A stretch of 64,000 nt of DNA from Motacilla alba alba. Lineage: Eukaryota; Chordata; Aves; Passeriformes; Motacillidae. A program made the position numbers and the translations under genes. The notes below the pieces were generated by a model that saw only the letters and a list, made by a program, of their open reading frames with translations, was not told where the DNA came from and searched no databases. The stretch is taken from contig NC_052018.1 of assembly GCF_015832195.1 (NCBI RefSeq), forward strand, positions 31,648,115 to 31,712,114, written 5' to 3'. This document shows positions 49,271 to 62,310 of this stretch, one piece after another; the first letter of the stretch is position 1; every line of letters starts with the position of its first letter.

Positions 49271-52200
49271 CCCAGAATTGCTTATTAGTCAAAGAAAACA
49301 AAAATTGATGCAGAAGGGCTCTGTGTCCTTCACTGTTAATTAGTAGGAATTGTAACTTCTCTATTGTACAATAGGCTGACAAATAAGAGGAAAAAAGCTC
49401 TTCAGATACAGACAATCTAACCAGGAGGGGGAAGAAAACAGAAAAATGTCCTGATGCAAAGAAAGCGGTGAAAAGGTAGGAAGGGCAGTTTAGTGCACCC
49501 AATATATTTTAGCAGGAGTGCAGAAGTTTCAGTGCTGAGGGCAGTCTAAGAACCTAACTGTACAGAAACATCTGTTTTGTTCAATCAGTTTGGCTTACAC
49601 TGCCAGCTGACACACACCCAAGAAACCCAAGTCCTGTCAAATCCAAGATTAACAAACACTTCTTATATGAGTGTGAGTTTCAGACCTTTACCTGCATTGA
49701 GGTTTACTTCTACCATTCATAACAAAAATAGGAGGTGTCTCATAGAGCAAGGGGTGGCCACCAAGATAGAATCTGAGCTGCAGACAGGGCATTTGTGATT
49801 TTTTCATGCCTACACATAAAGACACATAACAAAGCAGTTTACCTCCAAACATTTAAATAAACTTCAACAATCATTAAAACATGGATTATTGTAATGTCAG
49901 AAGAGAAATAATGAAGTAAATTAGTAAGGGATTTTAACTAGCTTCCTGTACTGATAATAGAAGCCAGTTAACCATTACATTTTAGGAAGGAGCTGCCTGT
50001 GTACACTGACTAGTATAGAGACCTTAGGTTTCCTCAGGCCTGAGGGAAAGACTAACTCAAGAAGCTGAAATGCATCTGAAGGCACCATTCATCTCTAACA
50101 GGCCAAAATACTGTACAAATATTTTCTTTTTGGAAGTAAGCAACAGAAAGGAATGGGCAGCACATCCTCATGGACAGTAAGGCTGAAGGGAAACCAGAGT
50201 GCTGGTTTTCCATCTGATTCCACACATATAGCCATTGTATATCCTGCCACTCACAGGATCAGCCTAATCGCTGTGCCCAAACCACAAAGAAAATTCTACA
50301 TTCCTTCAGGAAGTACATTAAAAATAGAGAAAAAAATACAGAAAAATACCATTTTGCATTTGCTCATCAGCATTTTTGGGGGTAGGTCTAAGGCATAATG
50401 GAGTTCACCAGGCAGCAGCACAGTCAGAGTAGTACTAAGTGGGTACAGCAGCACATCACAGGCCTTTCACATCCTGGGAAGACCTGAAACTGATGGGACA
50501 AAGCAAACCTGGACAAACACTGCACTTGAATGTAGTTGGCAATTCTATGTAGCACTCCTGAGCAATCAGATTACTGATCTCAAATCATCAGGATGCCACA
50601 GGTGGAACTGAGATAGATGTAGAATGAGATTTACATATAAGATGTTTTATTAGGATGGTAGGAAAGGATGCAGCTCCTCACTACACATTTTTCCTCCTGT
50701 ATATAGAGGAGTAGTAGATTGTAGTAAACTAGAAAGGCAAGTCAAAGCATGGCCAGAGTTTGAAGTTATGCAAACACAGCCTCCACTGTGCTGGTAAGAA
50801 CATAGGCAAGCCCTAGGAAAGCACTTCATCCTAAAGAAAAAGGGATTCACTTCCCAGTGAAGAGCAGTATCCCCTTACTTTGAGAGCTCTCTCCATCAAA
50901 ACCAGTAAAATATTTATTTACAGAGACACTGTGGGAAAAAGTTCTTCCACTACTGTCTTCAGGTCATGGACAGAAGTTGGAGGGACTTTAGAGAATGCTA
51001 TCTGACGGTTTAGTCATTCTTTTTTATTATCACTAATTACCTGTGCTTTTTTAATTTAATCCCAGCTAGTGCATGTCCTTTTATTTTATCTTGGATATTT
51101 TTCCTGGATACATGACAAGAATGTATGGAAAAATAGGTTTCTCCACAAATACTATGACCTGTACTTTTGAAAGGTTCCACAAGTGACAAAATGTAGTAAA
51201 AAAATATGTGGTTCACAGAAACTCCAAATCCATTTATAGAACTGAATATCAATATCTCTCTATTCTTTATGTAAATTTTCTGAGGCCCCAGATCTCACCT
51301 CAGGTTATTCAATGAACAAGTAAGTTCAAGAGAAGCTAGCAGAATAAGTTTGACATATTTTTAATAATTCTTCAACATCTTTGTCTTCACAAATTAGAAT
51401 TTTATAAATATTAGGAAATTTCCTTGTAACAACAACATAAGCACAAGTATAGCAAACTGTATTTATGAAGAACAACTTCAAAAACAAAGACAAATTTTTG
51501 TCTTCTCTACTGTTTGAATAAAATAAAAGCATATAGAAGGAAAAGAAGGAGCACTGAAATGTTGCCCAGAAAGATCACTAATGAACAAACCCTCCCAAAT
51601 TCCTCTTCTTTGACTTCACCACAATCATGACATTAATTCCTGTGGAATATAAACAGGTTTGTCTTCCGTTACCAGCTACCAACAAAATTAGGTCAGCCTT
51701 TGCCTGACCTTTGCAAAAAAATGGAATCACAGAGATACACATTCCCCTGGACTGCCCATAGCTTCTAAAGCTTCTGATTCTTTCTGTGGTACACCTCATT
51801 TTAAAACAGCAATGCACTATTTGTTAAAAAAACCAGCATGACCCTTCCTTGGTTAACTTGTGTTACTTGTCTAGTTCCATCAATTTATCAAACTCCATAT
51901 TGCAACTTTTCAATGTATTGTAATATGAAAATATTGCTTAAACATTATCCCACAGCTCTGAGACTACTTCATGAGGCTCACAGTGGTTACACAGAAATAC
52001 TTAATTTTAATACTGCTCACAAAAAGAAACCCTACAATTACTCTTCATACAAGGAGTGTGTCTGTGAGAAATCTGATTAGATACTCTCATCTAACAAAAC
52101 TTCATGGCACTGTTTGTGACTTTGAGCTTCAACCAATGAACTTTACATTCAATAGCAGGAAAACACAATTATAATGAGCTCAAGATAGCTATTTATTATA

Positions 52201-53197
52201 TTGTATTTAGAGAGATGTCAATAGAGCAGCTAAAACCTCCCTAATTGATTTACTTGTTTGGTACCAAACGCCTATCAGTTTTAAAATGCTTTGCAAGCAA
52301 AGCTTGAGGAATTTCTACAGGAAGGAGGGCTAAGGAGACTGTTTCCACCACACTCTGATTTGAGCTGTAAGTGATAGCCCCCATCATTATATTATGATAC
52401 CCATAACACAGGTCATGTACATTACAGTCACCTTAGGATTCAGTTGAACTAATACACTCTTGAGTTATTTACCCAGTCTCCCTGTGCTATTGAGAGAAAC
52501 AAGCACTTCTAAAACAGAGCTTCTCTCCTGCTAAAACAGTTGGTGAAATCACTCCCTAGAAGTGTTTTGTTCTCTCCACTGATGGTAAGATGCTGATTTT
52601 AAATCAGGTGCCCATGACATCTGAAAATAGGTTATATGACTCTCACCCTTCCCATCTTAACTTGTTGCTCTGGGATCCCAAGTATCTGTCTCCTCTCCAG
52701 GTATCTGCAACTCCTTCAGAGATATGAAGCTTTCATTCAAACAGCTATTTTAGACAGCTGATTTTCTGTTCCCCATTTTAATTACATTAGGCAGCCTTAC
52801 ATTTTCCATTTTTTCTTCAGCTTTTCTGTCTAGCCAGAAGATCATGCCACAGACAGTGAAGACTACTGAGACTGACTAGATCAACAGAGATATGGACTTA
52901 GCTAAGCTGATAAATGTTTTTCTCCAAGTTTCAACCCATCTTTTCTATTTGAACTTGAGCCTGATGTAAACTATCTCTGTGGTCATGCTTATATCAGCTG
53001 AATGCACTATAAACAAGAAATGGCATAGCACAAAATACCAAAACCTCTTGGAAGCATCCTCATTATCTCAGGAAAGTTTAATGGCTCTGATTCTGGCCTT
53101 ATTTATATCAGATCTTTATAAAGAATGCTACATCATACTCAGTGTATGCAAAAAAAAAATCCCGAACAAACCAACCAACCCACAAACCAAGAAAGAC

Positions 53198-53198
<1 letters not shown>

Positions 53199-53286
<88 letters not shown>
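53199..53286. repeat. GAAA tetranucleotide array, 22 perfect units
   Basis: The array is 88 bp of uninterrupted GAAA, preceded by a C/A-rich tract with CCAACC units (53160-53190). Frames across it encode KKER repeats and are artefacts. The lack of interruption suggests a length-variable locus. Confidence 0.99.
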
Positions 53287-53288
<2 letters not shown>

Positions 53289-54683
53289 CTGCTTCAGACA
53301 GACCTAAGTTGGTAGCAGAAAGACTTACCTATGAAGGCTACATGAAATACACCTGTATATTAACAGATTATAATATATGAAGCTTATTCTATTATACTGT
53401 GCACTGTAGAGTGACTGGTGAAATAACAAACTACTACTATTTATTATACCTTAATTTGAAGAGAAATTTGTTAGATTAATCCTGAAAATAATTACATATA
53501 TTTTTATATCTTCTGCTCCCATGTTCTAATGACAAATAGTAAAAGCTCACAGGATAGGAAGTTTTTTCCAGTAGTTGTGCACTTACGGGTTACAGGCATA
53601 CACTAAAAAAGCTGCCTGCAAACTTTGACAGCTTCCTGGATCTGGAAGAGACTGGAGCCACAAATTTAGGTTTTCCACCATGACCAGATCTGAAGACCCT
53701 CCACACCCTGCTGGCACCATTACCAACAGGAAATTTAATGAAAGTAAGAAATAAGAGTTTTTTTAATGAACTTTAACTAAAAACATGCCTAAACAAGACT
53801 CATAGATGAGTGAAATTTGAATAGTTATCAAAATTCATGAGAGAAATTCAAAAACTAACTTTGCTTTAATTTACAAAGGTGAATCAGCAAAAGCTCTACA
53901 CCTGTAGAGAAGCGGTCAGAACTGGGGGCATTACTAACAAGATGAGCCTTTGGGCTGCAGGCATTGTCTGCAGAACTGAAGCACTGGGAAAGTAGCTTCT
54001 CATGGGTATTTTCTCTCATTACAAAGCCATCACAGCAAAGAGCCAGCTGAATAGGATTTGTCAATAAAAGTCCCAGTGGCTGCAGTTATCTGGGTAGAGA
54101 TACACTGAGGCAGCAAATTTGGTGTCTGAGACTGGATTTCAAGAACAGTAAAAGTTATGAATAATTGGTCCCAGTAGTTAGTCTCATTCTAAACAACGGG
54201 AACATTTGCAAAACTCCTAACTGGAAATGAGTGTTGACTATCATCAGATTTTGGAGTTATTCATCTCCAGGGTTTTCAGTGAAACCCATCTGTAGCAGTA
54301 AATCAAGACTGAATACAAATGGTGGCACTGCAGAAGAAACCTTAGATTGTATGATTGCATTGCACTCACAATGCCTTTATCATCTGTCCCCATTTTTAAT
54401 ATTATTAAATACCCCAGAGATCATTTTAAGTGCATATGAACTGCTAGTCTGAGTTAATAAACTAGCAATTACTGGTATGCTGTTACAAAAACAAAATGCA
54501 AACGTATCTTAGTTCCTGGACTTACACTGATACCTTTTAAAGTTGTATGAGATGTTTTGATTACTATTTGTAACTAAAAATATTTGTTGTGGAGCACCCA
54601 TTTTCATTTTTGTACCGATTTTCAGGTAACCTGTACGAGTTATTAGGATCTGCTCCTTTTTATACATCCCCAATGACCACAGG

Positions 54684-54697
54684 ATGACATCTAGTGG
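54684..54697 (-). promoter_or_regulatory. Weak CTCF-like motif
   Basis: On the minus strand the sequence reads CCACTAGATGTCAT. It agrees with the CTCF core CCASYAGRKGGCRS except for a T where the second G of GGC is expected. The change falls in the core, so binding is uncertain. It has the same orientation as the better site at 57572-57586. Confidence 0.2.
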
Positions 54698-54833
54698 TAC
54701 CAGAGGGCTTCAGTCTTTGTTTACTTTAAACTGCTAAATTTGAATTAAACATACATTGCAGTTTCCAGGATGGGAACTTCCTTCACATATAGGAACCATA
54801 ATTCAAAATATGAAAAAAATTCTTGAGGAAGAG

Positions 54834-54875
54834 AACAAAAACAAAAACCAAAACCAAATCAAATCAATTCAAATC
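54834..54875 (+). repeat. A-rich tract with CAAAA/CAAAT units
   Basis: Repeated ACAAAA, CCAAAA and TCAAA words over about 40 bp. It is low-complexity sequence. Confidence 0.8.
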
Positions 54876-56110
54876 CCATTCAGTTGTGTGCTCACTACCT
54901 TCTTGCAGAAATATATAATCTTCTGCCACAAAATCTGTGAAACAGTGATAAAAATACCTTCCTAAAAATGAGAAGTGAAATTATTTTTTCAAACTGCAAT
55001 AAATTTACTAAATACCTTAATATCTTGCACCTTACATATGTGTATATAAGCATATATTGTCAAAAAATCCAAGTCAAAGAATATAGCCTTAAACAACATC
55101 ATAAATTACATCAGGTCTTCTTTCATACTGTGTTTGACATGAGGTCAAGATTTAAAATGGTATTAATAAGTAGATTATATTTTTTCTACTGAATTAATAT
55201 TCAAAATTAATTTTCCAACATTTTAGTTCTATACATACTATAATACAAAACTGAATTTAAAAAAAAATTCCTTACCATCACCTTTGTCACTGTTTTCCAA
55301 AAGTTTCTGGTCATTCTACTTTGTTACTAAAAGCAAATCAAAGAAAAAAGATCAGATACACATCCTAAACGATGTTTTAAAGTGCATAAGAAGTAAAAAG
55401 CCCATTCATGTCCAAAAAGATTTTAAAGGGCTCGCTGAAATTTGCAAACACAGTGTGCTGAATGTTTGCCATCTGGTCTGTATCTCTAGTTAGATTCTAG
55501 AAAATGTCTTAAAGAGGACTTTGATTCTGTTTAAGTGTGGGATGTACTGTCCACAACAAAATTATGCATATTTTCCCCTTACATAATGTCCTGGACACAA
55601 TGAATAAGGTCACTACACACCAGATATCCAAGTAGGAGTAATGGTAGCATGGAATAAATATTTGGCATAATAAATACATTTCTGTTTCTCTCATTAACTA
55701 TGACTATAGGGCTCTTAAAAATACAAGATATATACATAACAATTATGGAAATGTACATAATGCTGTTCTTAAGAAGAAAAAGTCAAAGGCAAGTTGACAT
55801 CTCGCTCTTTCAGAAATAAAGAATAAATTTCAACAACAAGGCTTTGTAATGCCTTTCACTTGATCTTAGAACAATCACCACTCTGTACTTCATCCCACGT
55901 ACATATGACCTGCAGACTGAGAAAAGAGATCTATGGCATTCACTCATTTGTACCAAGTCCAGACATTTGAGGATATGCATTTATACATATGAAGATATAT
56001 AATCCCATTTAAAAAATTTGTGTTTGTATTTGTCATCAGAATTTAATGTCACATATTTTAATCAAATGCCATTTCCTTTGACAGTTTTTATCACTACATC
56101 TATATATTTT

Positions 56111-56147
56111 ACACACACACACATATATATACATATATATATATATA
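56111..56147. repeat. CA/TA compound dinucleotide tract
   Basis: Alternating AC units run into alternating AT units. It is a compound microsatellite and an easily melted segment. Confidence 0.95.
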
Positions 56148-56985
56148 AATAATGTAAAAATTACATTAAAAATTACCAGCTAGATTCTATTTCCTATATT
56201 TTCTCATACCTTAAACATCTGAGCTGACATTTTCTACTTATGATCTCAGTTTCACGCTCAGGTTATTTTTATTTGGTTTGAGATGTTTTATTTCAGAAAA
56301 AAAAATCTTGCCATCTTCTTGTAAAGATTAATTGCAACTCTGCTAGAAATAAGATTTTTTCTTTAATCTTGTCTTACATAGAAGACCCAATAGATACTTC
56401 TGAAGATGGGTTGCTTCTACAGTGTAAAGCCACTATTTGGTATCAAACCATAACCTTGTGAATTATCTCATTTCGCACATGCTTAAGAGGCAAGTGCTTA
56501 AAACTGCCTCTTTTGTTAAGAGTTCTGCAGATAGAAGATTCTGTCTGCATAGACCAAAATCCATGCTGAGGGAAGACAGAGTATTTTGGTGAAATTCATC
56601 CCTGAAGTGCATTTAGATGTACTTTGATTCATCATCTCTTGTCTATTTTCAGCAGGTGTCACTGGTAGTGGTTCTGTTACATGTGGTTAGACGTGGAATT
56701 TTATGGAATTATTACTGGTTTTCTCTGGACACAAAACAAATTTTTGTTGTTTATTTTCTGGGTCAAAATTCAGGAGATTCTTTAACATCTCATTTGAATT
56801 AGATACTAGAATGTACTAAGTGTTTGGGGTCTTGAGCACAGACTTATCTTGACAAAGCTGAAGCACTGCTCCTTTTTCAGTAATATGTAACATAGTGAAG
56901 CCTCATTGTAATATAAATAATTTTGGATGCTGTTACTTTGAGTTCCATAGCAAAGTTAAAAGAGACAATAAAGATTTTTTAAAAT

Positions 56986-57073
56986 GTTTTGTGGGGTTTT
57001 TTATGTTTGTGGGTTGGTGTTTTTTTGGTGGTTTTTTTTGTTTGTTTGGTTTCTGTTTTTTTTTTTTTTTTTT
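56986..57073 (-). repeat. T/G-rich tract ending in 18 T
   Basis: T runs broken by GG or GGG end in eighteen T (57056-57073). On the minus strand it is an A18 run followed by CAGAAACCAAACAAACAA-type sequence. It resembles the other C-interrupted A-rich tracts. Confidence 0.9.
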
Positions 57074-57571
57074 AAGAAAGAGGTTTATTTATGGAACTAT
57101 ATTTCTACTGGTTTAATTTATCTTCAGAAATAATTTTTATTTTTAAAGGGTACTACATAGTACCCATTAACACACGATTACCAGAAACTGTGGTTTGTGA
57201 ATTTGAAGTATTGAAAACAAGCTTTAATTAATCAAATATTTCTCACTTGCCTTTTTAAGTTATAAAAGTTATGAAAGTGGTATTAGCTAATAATTTGCAG
57301 TGGTCAACAGAACACTCTGTGAGTAGCGAGTAGAATGGAAAATCCGTGACAATATATTGTTTAATTTCATTTCTTGCATTAAAAAGTTACAAATACAATC
57401 CCCCAGAATGAGCATTCATTTTGTGACTGAAACATTTAAATAAACCCCTCACCAGTAAATGTTGATAAGGAAATCAAACTGCAGGCAGCAATGTACTTAA
57501 AGAACTCGCAAGAGATGAGTCTGCTGCGCCTGCTGACTGCTGGGGGAAGTCAGAGAGTTGAACAGCACCGA

Positions 57572-57586
57572 TCTGCCCCCTTGTGG
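57572..57586 (-). promoter_or_regulatory. CTCF-like binding motif
   Basis: The minus strand reads CCACAAGGGGGCAGA. It fits the CTCF core CCASYAGRKGGCRSY at all but two positions (A for Y at position 5 and A for Y at the last), and AGGGGGC is intact. It sits in a small GC- and CpG-richer segment (about 57530-57600) within AT-rich DNA, as expected for a maintained site. CTCF is a zinc-finger protein that anchors chromatin loops and insulators. Binding is inferred from the motif only. Confidence 0.5.
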
Positions 57587-60500
57587 GAGACCAGCAGAAA
57601 TTGCTAGATTGATAAAATCTGGAGTCCTCCCACTAAAAAAAAATAACTAAGCGTTCAGTGGGTGAAACTGGAATCAAAGTTATCTGCCTGGCTCAAAGGT
57701 TCTCCACGCTCTTGTTGAAATACAGCATGACTAAATACAGAGTGCTAAAAGTCACCAGAGCTATACTTCCTGATGCCTTATACCACTTTGGCTACATTTG
57801 TCCTAATACTGTGGTCCCTTGTGTCTCAGAGTTTAATGATATGAGAGGGTATTTTACAAGATTTGTAAATTCTTCTGAAGAGTGAAGTGTTCATACATGC
57901 TTTCATGATTAATTTCACCTACTTTTAAGATAAACACTGTCAAGATGGGGTTTTTTTCTTCTATGTTAATGGAACAATCTGGACAAAACTAGCTTCATAA
58001 AAAATGAATATTTTCAGCTGGAATTCATCTGCCTAAAACTGCATTTCTAAAAGCATGATTTGAAAAGGTGACAAAGTAATTTGTAAGGAGTTTTGCTCTT
58101 TTATTATTGTACATATGTAGTTTAGAAAGCGAAGACTGTCTAATGACCTATTTAGGAACTGTTTCTCAGTTCACTGATTAGAACACTCCCTCAAAAACTT
58201 GAAGGGTCATTCTTCAGTCTCAACTTTACAAGGGAATGAAAAATGAAATTAACATAGTCCTTTCATTTACTTTGTAAACATCTTGTGGAAGGACAGTTTT
58301 CCACTTTGAAGCACAGACAAGAAGACTATAAATTTGTATGTTTGTTTAAAATTTTATATTCATATTCTTCAAATGCATAGGTCAGCACTGTAAAACATTT
58401 CCATAACAACACATTTTCAAGAATTGAAAAATTTTCATTGCAGAGATGACAAAAGAGAGAAGTCTTAACAAAAATTGATTAAAGGTTCTGCTTCCACAAG
58501 TAAAATGATATCTATATGAGGCAAGGTAAGAAAGAATTTGGTTTAAGTTCCCTGTTCTCAGGAGATAACAGTTAAGGGAAAATGTCACATAGCTGTTTCT
58601 GCAGTAAGTGATGAAGCTAATAAAAAGGGAGAATGATACTGTGGATGCAATGATTATAGATGCAGACTGCATGAGGTGTAGCTGTCACTTGAAATTCCTG
58701 AGGAGATTAACACATCATTTTAGTAAAAGCCAACTCAGTGGAGAATTTCAGTCTCACTGTACTCCAATGACTGTACATAATATCCTTTGCTCACTATAGA
58801 ATATCTTCTAATCTTAATTAGTCAGATTGCAAGTTTAAAAATAGCTTGTTAGTTCCTTGTTACTCACACCAGTGTAGCATCAAATTTTGATTCTTCCTAT
58901 CTAGAAAACTGGACACTCTTTTCTTTAGAGTGGTGGATTCAATCAGCTTATATGAAAGAAAGAATGAATAGCTTTAAAAATTCACCAATTCCAAGGCATC
59001 ATTCTGCCTTTTCTATTTTACGTACCTGCAATGATCTACCCTATTACACAGACGTAATCCTAATCAGGTGAGCAGCAGACTGTGCAGCTGCTCTGCAAAA
59101 AAAGAGATGGAAGTGTCCTGCAGCTCTGCCTACATGGTTACTTTGGATGGGCCCCCTCTGCCTATGTTCTGTGGTGATCAAGACACAGATGAGTGCAGTA
59201 CATTCGTGCCATGCCAGGGCTAAGCAGGCTGGTCAGTGGCATGGTTATTTGGCCAAGCCAGGCCCTGGACTCAGGCACTCTCAGCTGGCTCTCACTTGCA
59301 GTGTGAGGCTGAATCAGCTTTCAGCACTGGCACAGAAAGACTCTGTCTAATCAGACATATTCTGAACATTAATCAGAGTCCAAAAGCTTTAGGGGACAAC
59401 CTGTTGTTGCATTAGGAGTACAGAGATATGGCAGAAAATAAACCCCCTTGCTTTCCAGCTCGTCCTGGAAGATTAAAGGTGTTTGGGTGTAGCTAAGCTT
59501 AATTTATTATTATAACCAAGATTGCTGGTGACAGATTCACTAGATTTACAAAATATAAGCGTATCCTGCTCTGTATGAGTGCTCAGGAGTATACTCCCAC
59601 ACAGTCAGAGGTGCAAATTTTAACAAAGAGGCATCACTGCTTTGGGGAAGACTGAGGAGCAAGCCCATCAGTTTGCCTGCAAGGCAATCCTATTTTCTGT
59701 CCCCTGACATGGAGGATTTCAAATGCCAATTCACACTTTTGGCAGAAGTGGAGGTGAGACTGTAGTCAAATATCCTGTCACTGCCATTATAGATGGGAAG
59801 GGAGGGGGAGACTATTTATATGTAAAATAGTTACAAAAAGAGATTACAAACGCTGTGGGTCTTGCCCAAGAGTGTACCTGTGACAAGTTAGGATCAGTCT
59901 CTCTTCCACTGAAGTGATAAGGGTCATTAGGCCTCAGCCTGATTACCTGTCAACCCACCAGAAAGCCATCATGCCCACGGTAATCCCTTCATATATCTCA
60001 TGGCATGTTTCATGGCAATATGCCTCATTCCTACAGCTGCCCAGAAAAATCAGTGAGGAAAGGAATAAAAATTTAAATTAATCTGGAGACAATTGCAGAG
60101 GGCACAGAATTCTAACATTATTCAGTATTTTCTTCTTTAAGAGTAGGGATTTATGTGTGATTCAGGAAGTCAGATAGCCAGCCTGTATTTTCTGCTAAGT
60201 CTGTCAGGATACAATTCATCTATTCAAATAGAGACTCCTACACTATAGAAATCTACATCTGAGCTAGACATCTAGATACCCTTTATAGTAAATGAAAAGA
60301 AACAGGAGATTTAAGGAAGCAATTCATCTCATCCTAACGTAGATAGCTAAATATATCTCAAATGAGTCATACCTCAGAAGTGCTTATTTCTCTCCATTAA
60401 ACATAAAAGAATGACAGAGCTCCCGCTTAGATGTAGACTACACTTCTGCATTCATCTAAAAACATGAAAGACAAATCCTGTCAGTGCTTATGTTTCTTTA

Positions 60501-62039
60501 AGTGAGGGTAACTGTATTTCTTAATTGTTAGGAGAATTTTAAGGCATTAGAAGCTGTGAATAGTTCAAAGACTGATTTCTCAGGGGCCAGCTAGCTGTAA
60601 CAGACACTTATTTCTATAATGGAATTAATAGGAGAATTCTTACTTCTAAGGACAAATATTTTGAGATTACATATATATGAGATATTTTGTTCTTAATAAT
60701 ACCTGGCTTCATCCACACATTTCACAAACATCAGTCAGTATTATCTGTATTATGCAGCTGTCTCATAAAAACATAAAACCAAGTACTAATTTTCTGACTT
60801 CATCTATAATTACCCAAATAAATTGTTCAGTTCTCTAAAACATTTACTAACTGGTCCTGACGAAGGACTTAAAAGCTTTATTTGGATCTCTTGGTCCTCC
60901 CTCATTCTTGTTATCTTCCTCCTCCCAGTTCAGGATCCACTGACTCCTTGCTCCCGCGATTGAAAGAGTTCAACCACTTCTGTCTGAAACTCCAACAAAA
61001 TAGGTCTACCAACTTCTTTCAAGGTTTGCTACTAGTGATTAATCTAAAATTAGTTTAGAGTTAAACTGGATTTTCCTCTTCTGTGCTGACTGCTGGTTCT
61101 TAGTAACAGTATTCTAAGTGTTAATTTACCTTACAGCACTGATACCTCATTGCTAATCTTTAGTGTTTCGATCTATGAGAAAACAACTTATTTAACAGTT
61201 ACATCATTGTTACAAACAGAATTGTAATTATTGTACCAGCTGATCCAGTTAAAAAGTAGGCATGCCTCAGACAGTCACTGATGGTAGATCTCTAGCAAAT
61301 TAATCTTAACCTCTGCTGAAGAAAGGCATCCACAAACCTTACCTCTGAAACACAAGTTGCTAGTTTCTGACTTGTCTGAGGAGAAGTGGGGGTTATTGCT
61401 TAAATCAAAGAGCTCTGTATCAGAAAGCCATTACATTATAGCTTGCTAATGTCCTGCAGATGGTACACCCTGAGTGTAAAAGCATCATGAACATCACCAG
61501 GGCCTAAGATGGGCAAATGATGACAATAAAGTTAACTATCTCTTTGCACTTACCTTTGGTGGTACATCTTCTTACAGGTACATTTAAATTATGGGTAATT
61601 CAAAATACTTACTCTTCACTACAGTTTTTATTTATGGGTTACTACTGTTTTATAGAAATTGAAATACTGCATTTGTTGTTCATAATACCAGTTTCATATA
61701 CATATCTCAACCTAAGTGTTGGGAAGCTAACCTATTTATTTATAGTAATTTAAGTGCTATGACCAATATGCTTACAAATATCCTACATGATGAACAATGA
61801 TAGGGAAATGTTGATGCTTATGAAGTTCATAAAAATAGCTTGAGCAAAATTAGAATGGCTTGACCAGCTGCCTAAGAAAAAAAGAAAAGGCTTGTGAGTT
61901 TTCAACTGATAATAATGCTTATGGTCTCTAGACTTGCAAACTGCTCTCTTCAAGTAACATGGCAACCAGTGTCTATATTTAACCACAGCAGTAACCCCAG
62001 GTTTCATTAGACAGTTGCAAACTCATTTTTGCACTCAGC
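57587..62039. other. Non-coding stretch, no gene recognised
   Basis: No gene is supported. A slightly GC-richer part at 59080-59340 includes a 10-bp word shared with the 5S rRNA box A (see findings). A MIR-like relic lies at 59785-59911. The remainder is unique AT-rich DNA. Confidence 0.65.
59785..59911 (-). repeat. MIR/CORE-SINE-like relic
   Basis: The plus strand contains 'cattatagatgggaag', then 'gtgggtcttgcccaagagtg', 'tgacaagttaggatcagtct' and 'ctcttccac'. This matches the order of words in the reverse complement of MIR-type SINEs (cattttacagatggg, gacttgcccaaggtcac, gggattcgaaccc, ccactg). The middle part is poorly conserved. The copy is old. Confidence 0.5.
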
Positions 62040-62310
62040 CAAAGATCCTTCCATCTGTCCTCGCCCTTTACCACCAACAAGGAGCAGCCAGAGCAGAGCA
62101 ATGCCAGAGCCCTTCTTTGAGGCGTGGCTCCACTTTCCAGCATTTACAGGATGGGAGGGAGGCAGTGCTATGCCCACTCAGGGCTCTCGTGCCCCTCGAG
62201 CTGGCCAGCACCGAGGCAGCAATTGAGGTGACGTTGGGCCGCTGCCAGGAGTGGACATTACCTGGAGCTGCTCCAGAAAATCCCACCAGAAGGCTCTCCA
62301 AACAAGGGAT
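62040..62310. other. GC-richer patch, identity unknown
   Basis: This is a short GC-richer patch giving frames on both strands (62015-62494 plus, 159 codons; 62068-62301 minus). The plus frame extends past the patch into AT-rich sequence. Its translation has no recognisable domain. The word 'ttttgtaag' at its right edge contains a splice-donor-like GTAAG, but no exon structure can be supported. Confidence 0.4.

Larger units (their letters stand above)
48006..57571. other. Non-coding stretch, no gene recognised
   Basis: About 9.5 kb without a supported gene. It contains A-rich tracts (49229-49270, 54834-54875), the GAAA array (53199-53286), a weak CTCF-like motif (54684-54697), a CA/TA tract (56111-56147) and a T/G-rich tract (56986-57073). 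Otherwise it is unique AT-rich DNA. Confidence 0.65.

Noticed and set aside
52979..53380. 133-codon frame with KKER repeats
   Set aside because: The repetitive part is the GAAA microsatellite and the rest shows no domain.
56476..56513. Possible ancient hAT-like repeat words ('cacatgcttaag', 'aagtgcttaaa')
   Set aside because: Only two short words resemble such elements, with no longer alignment visible.
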